Below, in pieces: positions 43,252-51,320 of a stretch of DNA of 64,000 bases; within the stretch, counting starts at the first letter, position 1; each line of letters begins with the position of its first letter. The notes beneath the pieces were generated by a model, which was not told the origin of the DNA, ran no database searches, and worked only from the letters and a program-made list of their open reading frames with translations. Location: assembly GCA_963806455.1 (NCBI GenBank), contig CAWDXZ010000002.1, forward strand, positions 434,001 through 498,000, read 5' to 3'. Both the position numbers and the translations under genes were made by a program. The stretch is from Bog-756 sp963806455. Its GTDB lineage: Bacteria; Actinomycetota; Acidimicrobiia; Acidimicrobiales; RAAP-2.

Positions 43252-44645
43252 GCCGCCCGGTCCACGGCGTCGTCCTCACGGACCCGGCCCGCCCGGTCGC
43301 CGTGCACGTGGTGGGCATCGGCGGGGCCGGCATGAGCGCCATCGCCACTGCGCTGCAGGCTCTGGGCCACACCGTCACCGGGAGTGACCTGCGGACCTCG
43401 GGCGTCATCGACCGGCTGCAGCAGGCGGGGATCCCCGTCGCCATCGGTCACGCCGGGGCCAACGTGGGGACGGCCGACGTGGTCACCGTGTCTTCGGCCA
43501 TCGCCGAGGACAATCCCGAGGTCGTGGCGGCCCGCCGCCGGGGCATCGGGGTCCTGGCCCGCTCGGAGGCCCTGGCGGCCATCGCCTCGCTGCGGCGCTG
43601 CATCGCCGTGGCCGGCACCCACGGCAAGACCACCACCGCCTCGATGCTCTCCCTCATCCTGGTGGAAGCGGGGATGCGGCCCTCCTTCCTGATCGGCGGC
43701 GATGTCAACGAGATCGGCACCAATGCCGTCTGGGACCAGGGCGAGTGGCTGGTCGTCGAGGCCGACGAGAGCGACGGGACGTTCCTCTCGCTGTCGCCGG
43801 AGGTGGCCGTGGTCACCAACGTGGAGGCCGACCACCTCGACCACTACGGGTCGTTCGCCCAGCTGCGGGCGGCCTTCGAGCGGTTCATCTCGGCGGAGGG
43901 CGTCCACGCCGTGGTGGGGGGCGACGAGCCGACGTCCGCCGCCCTCGGCCGAGCAGCCGGCGCCGACGTGGTGGGGCTCTCGGAGAGCTGCACCCACCGG
44001 CTGGCCCACCTGGAGCTGGCCCGCAGCTCGGTCTCCTTCGAGCTGGTGGGTCCGACCGGGGTGGCGCTCGGCCACGTGTCCCTGCCCGTCCCGGGCGTCC
44101 ACAACGCCCGCAACGCCGCCGTGGCGGCGGTGGCCGCGCTCGCCGCCGGCGCGACCTTCCCCGACGTCACCCGGGCTCTGGCCCGCTTCGCCGGCGTGGC
44201 CCGCCGTTTCGAATTCCGTGGCACGGTCAACGGGGTGACCTTCGTGGACGACTACGCCCATCTGCCCAGCGAGGTACGTGATGCCCTGGCCACCGCCCGG
44301 AACGGGGAGTGGGGACGGGTGGTCGCCGTCTTCCAGCCCCACCGGTACTCTCGCACGGCCGAGCTCGGATCCAGCTTCGGTGGGGCGTTCGGCGACGCCG
44401 ACGTGGTGGTGGTGACCGACGTCTACGGCGCCGGCGAACCCCCCATCCCCGGGGTGTCGGGTGCCCTGGTGGCTGACGCCGTCCGCCGGGCCTTCCCGGA
44501 CCAGCCGGTGGTCTACGCCCCGGCACGGGCCGAGCTCCGCCGGGCGGTGGCCCGCCTGCTCGAGCCCGGCGATCTGTGCTGCACGCTCGGGGCCGGAGAC
44601 CTCACCACCCTCCCCGATGAGCTCATGTCCGATCCGGGCTGGTGA
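43248..44645 (+). CDS. murC: UDP-N-acetylmuramate-L-alanine ligase
   Basis: Attaches the first stem Ala. HVVGIGGAGMSAIA is the nucleotide-sugar loop, AGTHGKTTTASM the ATP loop, EADESDGTFL the metal-binding segment and FQPHRYSR the C-terminal motif. 465 residues from ATG 43248, which overlaps the murG stop. It is the only MurC/D/F-type ligase after mraY in this cluster. Confidence 0.95.
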   Translation: MSRPVHGVVLTDPARPVAVHVVGIGGAGMSAIATALQALGHTVTGSDLRTSGVIDRLQQAGIPVAIGHAGANVGTADVVTVSSAIAEDNPEVVAARRRGIGVLARSEALAAIASLRRCIAVAGTHGKTTTASMLSLILVEAGMRPSFLIGGDVNEIGTNAVWDQGEWLVVEADESDGTFLSLSPEVAVVTNVEADHLDHYGSFAQLRAAFERFISAEGVHAVVGGDEPTSAALGRAAGADVVGLSESCTHRLAHLELARSSVSFELVGPTGVALGHVSLPVPGVHNARNAAVAAVAALAAGATFPDVTRALARFAGVARRFEFRGTVNGVTFVDDYAHLPSEVRDALATARNGEWGRVVAVFQPHRYSRTAELGSSFGGAFGDADVVVVTDVYGAGEPPIPGVSGALVADAVRRAFPDQPVVYAPARAELRRAVARLLEPGDLCCTLGAGDLTTLPDELMSDPGW

Positions 44646-45586
44646 GGACGGCGATGGGTCTCCGCTCCGACTCGTTGGCCGGACTGGGTCGCGCCCTCGG
44701 GGGTCGGGCCGTCCGCCACCGGCCCCTCGGCGCGCTCACCACCTACCGGGTCGGCGGCCCGGCCGCGCTCAGCGTCGAGCCGGCCGACGAGGACGAGTTG
44801 GTGGCCGTGGCCCGGGCCCTGGACGGGTTCGACGTGCCGGTCCTCGTGCTCGGCCGCGGCTCGAACCTGCTGGTGGCCGACCGGGGGTTCGACGGGCTGG
44901 TGATCTCGCTCGGCCGCGGGTTCGAGTCGGTGGCCATCGACGGCCGACGGGTCCGGGCCGGGGCGGCGGTGGCCCTCCCGGTCCTGGGCCGCCGGACGGT
45001 CTCGGCCGGCCTGCGGGGCCTCGAGTGGGCGGTCGGGGTCCCGGGCTCGGTCGGGGGTGCCATCCGGATGAACGCCGGGGGCCACGGCTCGGACACCGCC
45101 GCCACGCTGGTGGGGTACCGGTGGGTGGCCCTGGCCTCGGGCTCGGTGCACGAGAGCCCGGCGGCCGATCTCGGGCTCTCCTACCGCGGCAGCCGCCTGG
45201 GCCCTGCCGCCGTGATCGTCTCCGGCTCGTACCAGCTCGAGCCCGGACCGGTCGAGGAGGGCCGGGCGGCCATCGACGAGGTCGTGCGGTGGAGGCGGGC
45301 CAACCAGCCCGGCGGGAGCAACGCCGGGTCGGTGTTCGCCAACCCGCCGGGTGACAGTGCCGGCCGCCTCATCGAGGCGTGCGGCCTGAAGGGCCTCCGG
45401 ATGGGGAGTGCCGAGGTGTCGTCCAAGCACGCCAATTTCTTCCAGGCCGATCCGGGGGGCTCGGCCGACGACGTGCTCCGCCTCATCGACCACGTCCGGG
45501 CCACGGTGGCCGAGGCCACCGGGGTGGTGCTGCGCACCGAGGTGCGGCTGGTCGGGTTCGAGGACGAATGGCCGACCGGACGGTGA
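44642..45586 (+). CDS. murB: UDP-N-acetylenolpyruvoylglucosamine reductase
   Basis: Reduces the enolpyruvyl group to make UDP-MurNAc, using FAD. LTTYRVGGPAA and LGRGSNLLVADRGFDG bind FAD, GVPGSVGGAIRMNAGGHG is the pyrophosphate loop, and SNAGSVFANP holds the proton-donor Ser. SSKHANFF closes the type I fold. 314 residues; GTG start overlapping murC. Confidence 0.95.
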   Translation: MRTAMGLRSDSLAGLGRALGGRAVRHRPLGALTTYRVGGPAALSVEPADEDELVAVARALDGFDVPVLVLGRGSNLLVADRGFDGLVISLGRGFESVAIDGRRVRAGAAVALPVLGRRTVSAGLRGLEWAVGVPGSVGGAIRMNAGGHGSDTAATLVGYRWVALASGSVHESPAADLGLSYRGSRLGPAAVIVSGSYQLEPGPVEEGRAAIDEVVRWRRANQPGGSNAGSVFANPPGDSAGRLIEACGLKGLRMGSAEVSSKHANFFQADPGGSADDVLRLIDHVRATVAEATGVVLRTEVRLVGFEDEWPTGR

Positions 45587-46386
45587 TGCCTCCCGAGGGC
45601 CCTCCGTCCGAACGGCCGCCGATCGATCCCCGGATCCATCAGCGCCGGGTGGCGGTGCTGCGCAGCCGGGGCCGGCGCCGACTGCGGTGGGTGCTCGGCG
45701 TCCTCGGGGCATCGGCCCTGGTGGTGGGGGTGGTGGCCGTGTTGCACACCCCGCTGTTCAGCGCTCGGGCCATCACCGTCACCGGCGCCCACCCCGACAC
45801 GGGCACGGCGGCCATCGTGGCCGCCGCCGGCCTCCGGCGCCACCCGCCCCTGATCAGCCTCGACCCGGCGGAGGTGGCCGGTCGGGTGGAGTCCTTGCCG
45901 TTCATCGCCACCGCCGAAGTCAGCCGCCACTGGCCCGACGGGGTCCAGATCTCGGTCACCGAGCGGGTCCCGGTGGTGACCATGGCCGGGCCGGGGAGCT
46001 CGTGGTCGGTGCTCGACGGGCACGGCCGGAGCCTCCAGGTGGTCCCCGGGCGTCCCCCCGGTCTGGTGGTGTTCATCGTGCACACCCGGTCGGGCGGCGT
46101 CCCGCCCGCGCCCGTCGGGCGGTCGCTTCCCCCCGAGACCTCGGCCGGCCTGTTGGTCTGCCGCAGTCTGCCGAGAGCGTTCGCCGCCCAGGTGGTCTCG
46201 GTGACGGTGGCGCCGGACGGCACCATCAGCCTCGCCCTCAACTCGGGCATCACCGTCCTCCTCGGGACGGGCACCGACCTTCCGGCCAAGTTCGAGGACG
46301 TGGCCGCCATCATCGCCCACGGATCGCTGCACCCCACCTCCACCATCGACGTGTCGGTGCCCCAGTCGCCCACGGTGAGCGGCTGA
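45586..46386 (+). CDS. ftsQ: Division protein FtsQ
   Basis: A bitopic scaffold of the divisome. A basic cytosolic N-terminus (SRGRRRLRW) is followed by one membrane helix (VLGVLGASALVVGVVAVL). The POTRA domain (PLFSARAITVTGAHPDTG) and the FtsQ beta domain (SVTERVPVVTM) come next. The ATG at 45586 overlaps the murB stop (TGATG), giving 266 residues; ATG 45568 would add six. Confidence 0.88.
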   Translation: MPPEGPPSERPPIDPRIHQRRVAVLRSRGRRRLRWVLGVLGASALVVGVVAVLHTPLFSARAITVTGAHPDTGTAAIVAAAGLRRHPPLISLDPAEVAGRVESLPFIATAEVSRHWPDGVQISVTERVPVVTMAGPGSSWSVLDGHGRSLQVVPGRPPGLVVFIVHTRSGGVPPAPVGRSLPPETSAGLLVCRSLPRAFAAQVVSVTVAPDGTISLALNSGITVLLGTGTDLPAKFEDVAAIIAHGSLHPTSTIDVSVPQSPTVSG

Positions 46387-46443
46387 CCCCGCGGACCTGG
46401 TCGGGAGGGTCCCCCGGGGGCCTTCGCCCCGGATCGACTGTGC

Positions 46444-46472
46444 TTGACCAGGTAGAGCGCTGACCGTATCGT
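46444..46472 (+). promoter_or_regulatory. ftsZ promoter
   Basis: TTGACC (46444-46449), 17-nt spacer, TATCGT (46467-46472). The -35 is identical to that of mraZ and the -10 to that before the DksA-type gene. The leader of about 50 nt ends in GAGGGTAAGGG before the ATG. Confidence 0.65.
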
Positions 46473-46479
46473 GGTCAGC
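46459..46479. promoter_or_regulatory. Perfect inverted repeat around the ftsZ -10
   Basis: GCTGACC (46459-46465) and GGTCAGC (46473-46479) flank the seven bases GTATCGT, which hold the -10 hexamer. The geometry suits a dimeric repressor, or a DNA structure affecting open-complex formation. Confidence 0.6.
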
Positions 46480-46529
46480 AACTCGCCGGTTGGAACGGTT
46501 TCAACCTTTGGTCGAGGGTAAGGGATTTC

Positions 46530-47651
46530 ATGACCGTTCCGGCGCAGAACAATTACTTCGCCGTCATCAAGGTGGTCGGTGTGGGGGGCGGCGGGGTCAA
46601 CGCCGTCAACCGCATGATCGAGGCGGGGCTGCGCGGTGTCGAGTTCATCGCCACCAACACCGACGCCCAGGCGCTGCTCATGAGCGACGCCGATCTCAAG
46701 CTGGACATCGGGCGGCAGCTGACCCGCGGCCTCGGGGCGGGGAGCGATCCGGAAGTCGGGCGCCTGGCCGGCGAGGAGCACCGCGCCGAGATCGAGGAAG
46801 CCCTGAAGGGCGCAGACATGGTGTTCATCACCGCCGGCAAGGGCGGTGGCACGGGCACGGGCGCCGCCCCGGTGGTGGCGGAGATCGCCCGCGGCCTCGG
46901 GGCCCTCACCATCGGCGTCGTCACCCGCCCGTTCACCTTCGAGGGTCGGCGCCGGTCGGTCCAGGCGGAGCAGGGCATCCAGAACCTGAAGGAGAAGGTC
47001 GACACCCTCATCATCATCCCCAACGACCGGCTGCTCACGGTGTCGAACGAGAAGACGTCGATGGTCAACGCCTTCCGCATGGCTGATGAGGTGCTGATGC
47101 AGGGGGTTCAGGGGATCACCAGCCTGATCACCGTGCCCGGGCTCATCAACACCGACTTCGCCGACGTCAAGATGATCATGAGCAACGCCGGCACCGCCAT
47201 CATGGGCATCGGGTCGGCCACGGGCGAGGGGCGGTCGGTCAACGCCGCCCGGGCCGCCATCACCAGCCCGCTCCTGGAGGCGTCGATCGAAGGGGCGCGG
47301 GGCATACTCCTCAACATCTCCGGTGGCCCCGACCTCGGCCTGTTCGAGGTCAACGAGGCGGCCGAGATCATCCACGGCGTGGCCCACCCCGACGCCAACA
47401 TCATCTTCGGCAGCGTGATCGACGAGACGATGGACGAAGAGGTACGGGTCACGGTCATCGCCGCCGGGTTCGAGCGCTGGGAGGCTCAGTCACGGGGCAC
47501 CGGCGGGGCGAGCGAGACGCTCGGGCGCGAGGAGGCCCGCAGCCGGGTCCTCGGGGTGGAAGCGGCCCACGAGGACATCTTCGCCGCCCCGGCCGACGAC
47601 GAGCTCGACCTGGGTGACGACGACTTCGACGTCCCCTCCTTCCTTCGCTGA
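46530..47651 (+). CDS. ftsZ: Cell division GTPase FtsZ
   Basis: The tubulin-like GTPase that builds the Z ring. GVGGGGVNAVNRMIEAG and the tubulin signature GGGTGTGAAPV (near residue 108) bind GTP; NTDFADVKMIM is the T7 loop completing the next subunit's active site. After an acidic linker the conserved tail DDFDVPSFLR binds SepF and other partners. 373 residues. It has its own promoter inside the cluster. Confidence 0.98.
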   Translation: MTVPAQNNYFAVIKVVGVGGGGVNAVNRMIEAGLRGVEFIATNTDAQALLMSDADLKLDIGRQLTRGLGAGSDPEVGRLAGEEHRAEIEEALKGADMVFITAGKGGGTGTGAAPVVAEIARGLGALTIGVVTRPFTFEGRRRSVQAEQGIQNLKEKVDTLIIIPNDRLLTVSNEKTSMVNAFRMADEVLMQGVQGITSLITVPGLINTDFADVKMIMSNAGTAIMGIGSATGEGRSVNAARAAITSPLLEASIEGARGILLNISGGPDLGLFEVNEAAEIIHGVAHPDANIIFGSVIDETMDEEVRVTVIAAGFERWEAQSRGTGGASETLGREEARSRVLGVEAAHEDIFAAPADDELDLGDDDFDVPSFLR

Positions 47652-47686
47652 GCCGGTCCCCGGTCCCCGTCCCCGTCGTCGGGGCC

Positions 47687-48394
47687 GTGCATGCCGCCTG
47701 GAGTGACGCCGCGTCGGGCGACTTGCGGCCGGCCGGGCGCGCCGACGGAGGCCAGGCTCTGCTGGCCTGGGCCGGTCGGGCCATGGGTGACGGCGGCCGG
47801 CGACCGGTGCGATGGATGGAGCAGGTGCACGGCTCGAGGGTGCTGGTGGCGGGCGTTCCGGGTGGCACGGCTCGCCACCCGGTCGACCGGGCCGCCCCGG
47901 TGGCGTGTACCGGGCCGGGCGACGCCCTGGTCTCGGGGGCGCCCGAGCTGGCCCTCGCCGTCCTCACCGCCGACTGCGCCCCGGTCGCCCTCGGCAGCCC
48001 CGAGGGGGTCTTCGGCGCCGTCCATGCCGGGTGGCGCGGGCTGGTGGCCGGGGTGCTCCACCGGGCGGTCGAGGCCATGCGGGATCTGGGGGCCACCGAG
48101 GTGGTCGGGGCCCTCGGGCCCTGCATCCATGCCGAGTGCTACCACTTCTCCGAGGCCGACCTGGACCGGGTGGTGGCGGTGTGCGGGGAGGCAGCCCAGG
48201 CCTCGACCCGGGACGGCCGGCCGGCGCTCGACCTGCCCGCCGCGGTGGCGGCCTCGATGGCCGGCGCCGGCGTGCGCCAGGTTCCGGGCCGCCACGCCTG
48301 CACGGCCTGCGGACGGGGATACTTCTCGCACCGCGCCCGCGCCGACCGCGCCCGCCAGGCGATGGTGGTGTGGGCGGGGGACGCCCCGGTGTGA
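47687..48394 (+). CDS. pgeF: Multicopper-type purine nucleoside phosphorylase/laccase-domain protein (YfiH/PgeF family)
   Basis: 235 residues. MEQVHGSRV, TADCAPVAL, VHAGWRGLVAG and GPCIHAECYHF supply the His/Cys metal site of the family. E. coli YfiH corrects a wrong muropeptide amide and relatives act on purine nucleosides; the substrate here is open. The place right after ftsZ is conserved in actinobacteria. GTG start. Confidence 0.88.
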   Translation: MHAAWSDAASGDLRPAGRADGGQALLAWAGRAMGDGGRRPVRWMEQVHGSRVLVAGVPGGTARHPVDRAAPVACTGPGDALVSGAPELALAVLTADCAPVALGSPEGVFGAVHAGWRGLVAGVLHRAVEAMRDLGATEVVGALGPCIHAECYHFSEADLDRVVAVCGEAAQASTRDGRPALDLPAAVAASMAGAGVRQVPGRHACTACGRGYFSHRARADRARQAMVVWAGDAPV

Positions 48395-49116
48395 GCCGGG
48401 TGCCCGACGTTCCCGCCCCGGGTGGCTTGCCCGAGCGCCTCGAGGTCGTGCGACACCGCATCGAGGTCGTCTCCGGCGACCCGGCCGCCGTCCGGATCGT
48501 GGCGGTGACCAAGGGGTTCGGGCCGGACGCGGTCGAGGCGGCGATGTCGGCCGGCCTCGTCGACATCGGCGAGAACTATGCCGACGAGCTGCAGGCCAAG
48601 GCCGGGGCGCGGGCCGAGGCGGCGAGGAGCGCCGCGGTCACCTGGCATTTCCTCGGCGCCGTGCAGCGGAACAAGGTGGCCCGTCTGGCGCCCCTGGTCT
48701 CGTGGTGGCAGGGGCTGGGCCGGATCGAGGAGGGTCGGGCCATCGCCCGGCGGCGGCCCGGCGCTCACGTGCTGGTGCAGGTGGATGTGGCCGGGCTGCC
48801 CGGCCGGGGCGGCTGCCCGCCCGGGCAGGCCGCCGACCTGGTCGGGGCGCTGCGGGACGAGGACCTGGCCGTGGAGGGGCTCATGGCCGTGGGCCCGCCG
48901 GGGCCCCCCGAGGCGGCCCGACCGGGGTTTGCCCTGGTCTCGTCCCTGGCCGACCGGTTGGGCCTGGCCGTCCGGTCGATGGGCATGAGCGACGACCTGG
49001 AGGTGGCCCTGGCCGAGGGCTCGACCATGGTGCGCCTGGGGCGAGCCCTCTTCGGCGACCGTCCACCCCGGGCCAAAACGGCTCCGGGGCGGGGTGGGAC
49101 GGGTGACGGCCGGTGA
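48391..49116 (+). CDS. PLP homeostasis protein (YggS/PROSC family)
   Basis: A fold-type III PLP-binding protein without known catalysis that buffers free PLP. The Lys in VAVTKGF binds PLP; IGENYADELQAKA, WHFLGAVQRNK and SMGMSDDLEVALAEGSTMVRLG are the family core. 241 residues from GTG 48391, overlapping pgeF by 4 bp. It sits between ftsZ and sepF, as in most actinobacteria and firmicutes. Confidence 0.92.
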   Translation: MSRVPDVPAPGGLPERLEVVRHRIEVVSGDPAAVRIVAVTKGFGPDAVEAAMSAGLVDIGENYADELQAKAGARAEAARSAAVTWHFLGAVQRNKVARLAPLVSWWQGLGRIEEGRAIARRRPGAHVLVQVDVAGLPGRGGCPPGQAADLVGALRDEDLAVEGLMAVGPPGPPEAARPGFALVSSLADRLGLAVRSMGMSDDLEVALAEGSTMVRLGRALFGDRPPRAKTAPGRGGTGDGR

Positions 49117-49209
49117 GGGGGTTCGGCCCCGGCCGACCGCGTCGTCGGAGGGTCCCGCATCCACCGGTTCCGCAGGCCACGCACTACGCTGTGACCCCAG
49201 GAGGAGACG

Positions 49210-49782
49210 ATGCCAGCTTCGTTCATGAAGAAGACGATGGCCTATCTGGGGCTCGTCGACGACGACTACGACGACTACGACGACTACGAGTCCCGCTCGC
49301 CCACGCCGGTCGGCCGGGCCGGCCAGCGGTCCGTGTCGACCATCGACGACGGCGACGAGCCGGCCGTGTCGTCGCCCAGTCCGAGGATCCGCACGCTCAC
49401 CCGCGAGGAGACCAGCGGCAGCGCCGTGGCCGCCGCCCCGTCCGGTCTCGCCGCCCGGCCCACCACCGGCTCGTCCTCGGTGCGGCCCATCACCCAGGAG
49501 TCGGCCAGCGCCCGGGTGCACATCGTCGCCCCCGGTCGGTTCGCCGACGCCCAGGAGATCGCCAACCGGCTGATGAACAATCAACCGGTCATCGTGAACA
49601 TGCAGAACGCCGACCGGGATCTGCAGCGGCGGATGATCGACTTCTGCAGTGGCGCCACCTACGCCCTGTCCGGCGGGATGGAGCGGGTCGCCGACGAAGT
49701 GTTCCTGCTCACGCCCTCCAACGTGAAGGTCTCCGACGAGGAGCGCCAGCGCCTGGCCGACCGCGGCCTGGTCAATCCCTGA
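49210..49782 (+). CDS. sepF: Z-ring membrane anchor SepF
   Basis: Tethers FtsZ to the membrane in bacteria lacking FtsA. The amphipathic membrane-binding N-terminus (MKKTMAYLGLVDD) is followed by an acidic DDYDDYDDY repeat and a Ser/Thr-rich linker. The SepF core from about residue 100 (VHIVAPGRFADAQEIANRL, FCSGATYALSGGMERV) polymerises and binds the FtsZ tail. AGGAGGAG lies before the ATG. 190 residues. Confidence 0.96.
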   Translation: MPASFMKKTMAYLGLVDDDYDDYDDYESRSPTPVGRAGQRSVSTIDDGDEPAVSSPSPRIRTLTREETSGSAVAAAPSGLAARPTTGSSSVRPITQESASARVHIVAPGRFADAQEIANRLMNNQPVIVNMQNADRDLQRRMIDFCSGATYALSGGMERVADEVFLLTPSNVKVSDEERQRLADRGLVNP

Positions 49783-49842
49783 GCCACAATGGTGATCGGG
49801 GCCTGATGGGCGGGCCCGCCGCCGTGGAAGGGGAGTGAGGCC

Positions 49843-50112
49843 GTGTTCGCCATCATCGTGGTGCTCCTCAACCTGTTCCTCCTGATCCTGTTCGCCTACT
49901 GCATCCTGAGCCTGGTCATCGCCTATGCCCGGATCTCCTACGACTCGCCGGTCATCAAGGTCCAGCGGGTGCTGACCTCGATCGTCGACCCGGTGCTGCG
50001 GCCGATCCGGAGGGTCATCCCGATGGCCAGGGTCGGGGGGGTGGGACTCGACCTCTCGGTCCTGGTCCTCTTCCTCGTCATCGACCTCATCCTGATCCCG
50101 CTGTTCAGCTGA
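49843..50112 (+). CDS. YggT-family membrane protein
   Basis: 89 residues with two membrane helices flanking a DPVLRPIRRVIP loop, the family hallmark. Position between sepF and divIVA is conserved and suggests a role in envelope growth or division, but none is proven. GTG start with GGGGAG upstream. Confidence 0.88.
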   Translation: MFAIIVVLLNLFLLILFAYCILSLVIAYARISYDSPVIKVQRVLTSIVDPVLRPIRRVIPMARVGGVGLDLSVLVLFLVIDLILIPLFS

Positions 50113-50222
50113 GGCCGGGGGTGGCGGGAGGGTGGCGAGCAGCCGCCGGACCCGGTCGGCTCCCGGCCGCGGCCGGGTCGAAATTTCCGGCCACAATCCC
50201 AAGGCCGGGCGGACGACGCCGC

Positions 50223-50228
50223 TAGCAT
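50223..50228 (+). promoter_or_regulatory. -10 box TAGCAT of divIVA
   Basis: TAGCAT ends 7 nt before the ATG at 50236, favouring it over the ATG at 50227, which overlaps the box. No ribosome binding site is present. Confidence 0.45.
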
Positions 50229-50235
50229 GGCGGTC

Positions 50236-51036
50236 ATGGACGCCTCGCAATCTGCACTCGATTCGCTTCGGACCGTCGAGTTCCGTGAGACCCTCAAGGG
50301 GTACCACCGGGATGACGTCGACGAGTACCTGGAGAAGGCCGCCGTCGAGGCCGAGGGCCTCCAGGAGCAGTTGCGACAGAGCGGTGAGCGCCTCCGCCAG
50401 GCCGCCGAACGGATCTCGCAACTGGAGGCCGCGCTCGAGCAGCAACCGGCGCCCCGGCCGTCCGAGCCGGCCGTCGCCGACGACACGTTGCAGCGCACCC
50501 TGTTGCTGGCCCAGAAGTTCGTGGACGAGACGAAGGCCGACTCGGAGGCGCAGGCCTCCCGCCTGATCGCCGAGGCCGAGTCCAAGGCCCGGGCCATGAC
50601 CGAGCAGGCCCAGGCCCATGCCAACCAGATCGCCACCGAGTCCGAGCAGCGGCTCCGAGAGGAGATCGACCGCCTGGAGGACTCCCGGAACCGGCTCACC
50701 CACGAGGTCGACAGCATGTCCCGTCATCTGGAGAGCGAGCGCAACCGCCTGCGCACCGCCCTCGGGGACATCCTCCGCTGGGTCGACCAGAACGTGCACC
50801 CGTCGCCGGCGCAGGAGGCACCGGCCTCCGAACCCGCCGACGGGCCGGGGGCGGGAGCGCCTGCCGCCGCTCCGGCGACGGTGGTCCAGGGCGGCAACCG
50901 CCCGGCGGCCAGCTCGACCCAGGTGGCGCCGGCGCCGCGGGGCAGCGGCACGGGGCCCTCGGGCGAGGTGACCCAGATGCGCCCGACCGGCTCGACGGCC
51001 AGTCCGGCCGGCACCAACGCACCGCTTCCCCTGTAG
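50236..51036 (+). CDS. divIVA: DivIVA/Wag31-type polar growth protein
   Basis: A coiled-coil protein that marks curved membrane at poles and septa. The N-terminal domain has FRETLKGYHRDDVDEYLEKAA, in place of the usual F-x-x-x-x-x-GYD-x-x-V-D-x-Y-L. A long coiled coil runs from about residue 40 to 180, broken by a Pro-rich stretch near 72-85. The C-terminal 80 residues are Ala/Pro/Gly-rich and disordered. 266 residues from ATG 50236. Confidence 0.9.
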   Translation: MDASQSALDSLRTVEFRETLKGYHRDDVDEYLEKAAVEAEGLQEQLRQSGERLRQAAERISQLEAALEQQPAPRPSEPAVADDTLQRTLLLAQKFVDETKADSEAQASRLIAEAESKARAMTEQAQAHANQIATESEQRLREEIDRLEDSRNRLTHEVDSMSRHLESERNRLRTALGDILRWVDQNVHPSPAQEAPASEPADGPGAGAPAAAPATVVQGGNRPAASSTQVAPAPRGSGTGPSGEVTQMRPTGSTASPAGTNAPLPL

Positions 51037-51197
51037 GCCCCGGCTCCCGTAGCGGGCGTCCGGCCCGGGTCGAGGCCGGTCCGGCTGCCCGGGCCCCGAG
51101 GCGCCGTCCCTGATCCCGGAGGCCCGGTGGACGGCCGATCGGCCCGGGTGACGACGACTGTATGGTCCAGGGGACGATTCGCCTCGCCGTGCCGGAT

Positions 51198-51226
51198 TGC
51201 CGCCATGGGCTGGGCACGGTATCGTC
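51198..51226 (+). promoter_or_regulatory. Promoter of the DksA-type gene
   Basis: TTGCCG (51198-51203), 17-nt spacer, TATCGT (51221-51226), leaving a leader of about 90 nt that ends in AAGGAGG (51309-51315). It accounts for much of the 284-nt gap after divIVA. Confidence 0.5.
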
Positions 51227-51320
51227 GCCCGCCCGCCGCGTGGGGAGCGGTCCCGCTCCTGCCTGCTGGCTCCGGGCGCGTCGCCGTCGGGCGAGGGCGC
51301 GTCCCCTGAAGGAGGTCGAT

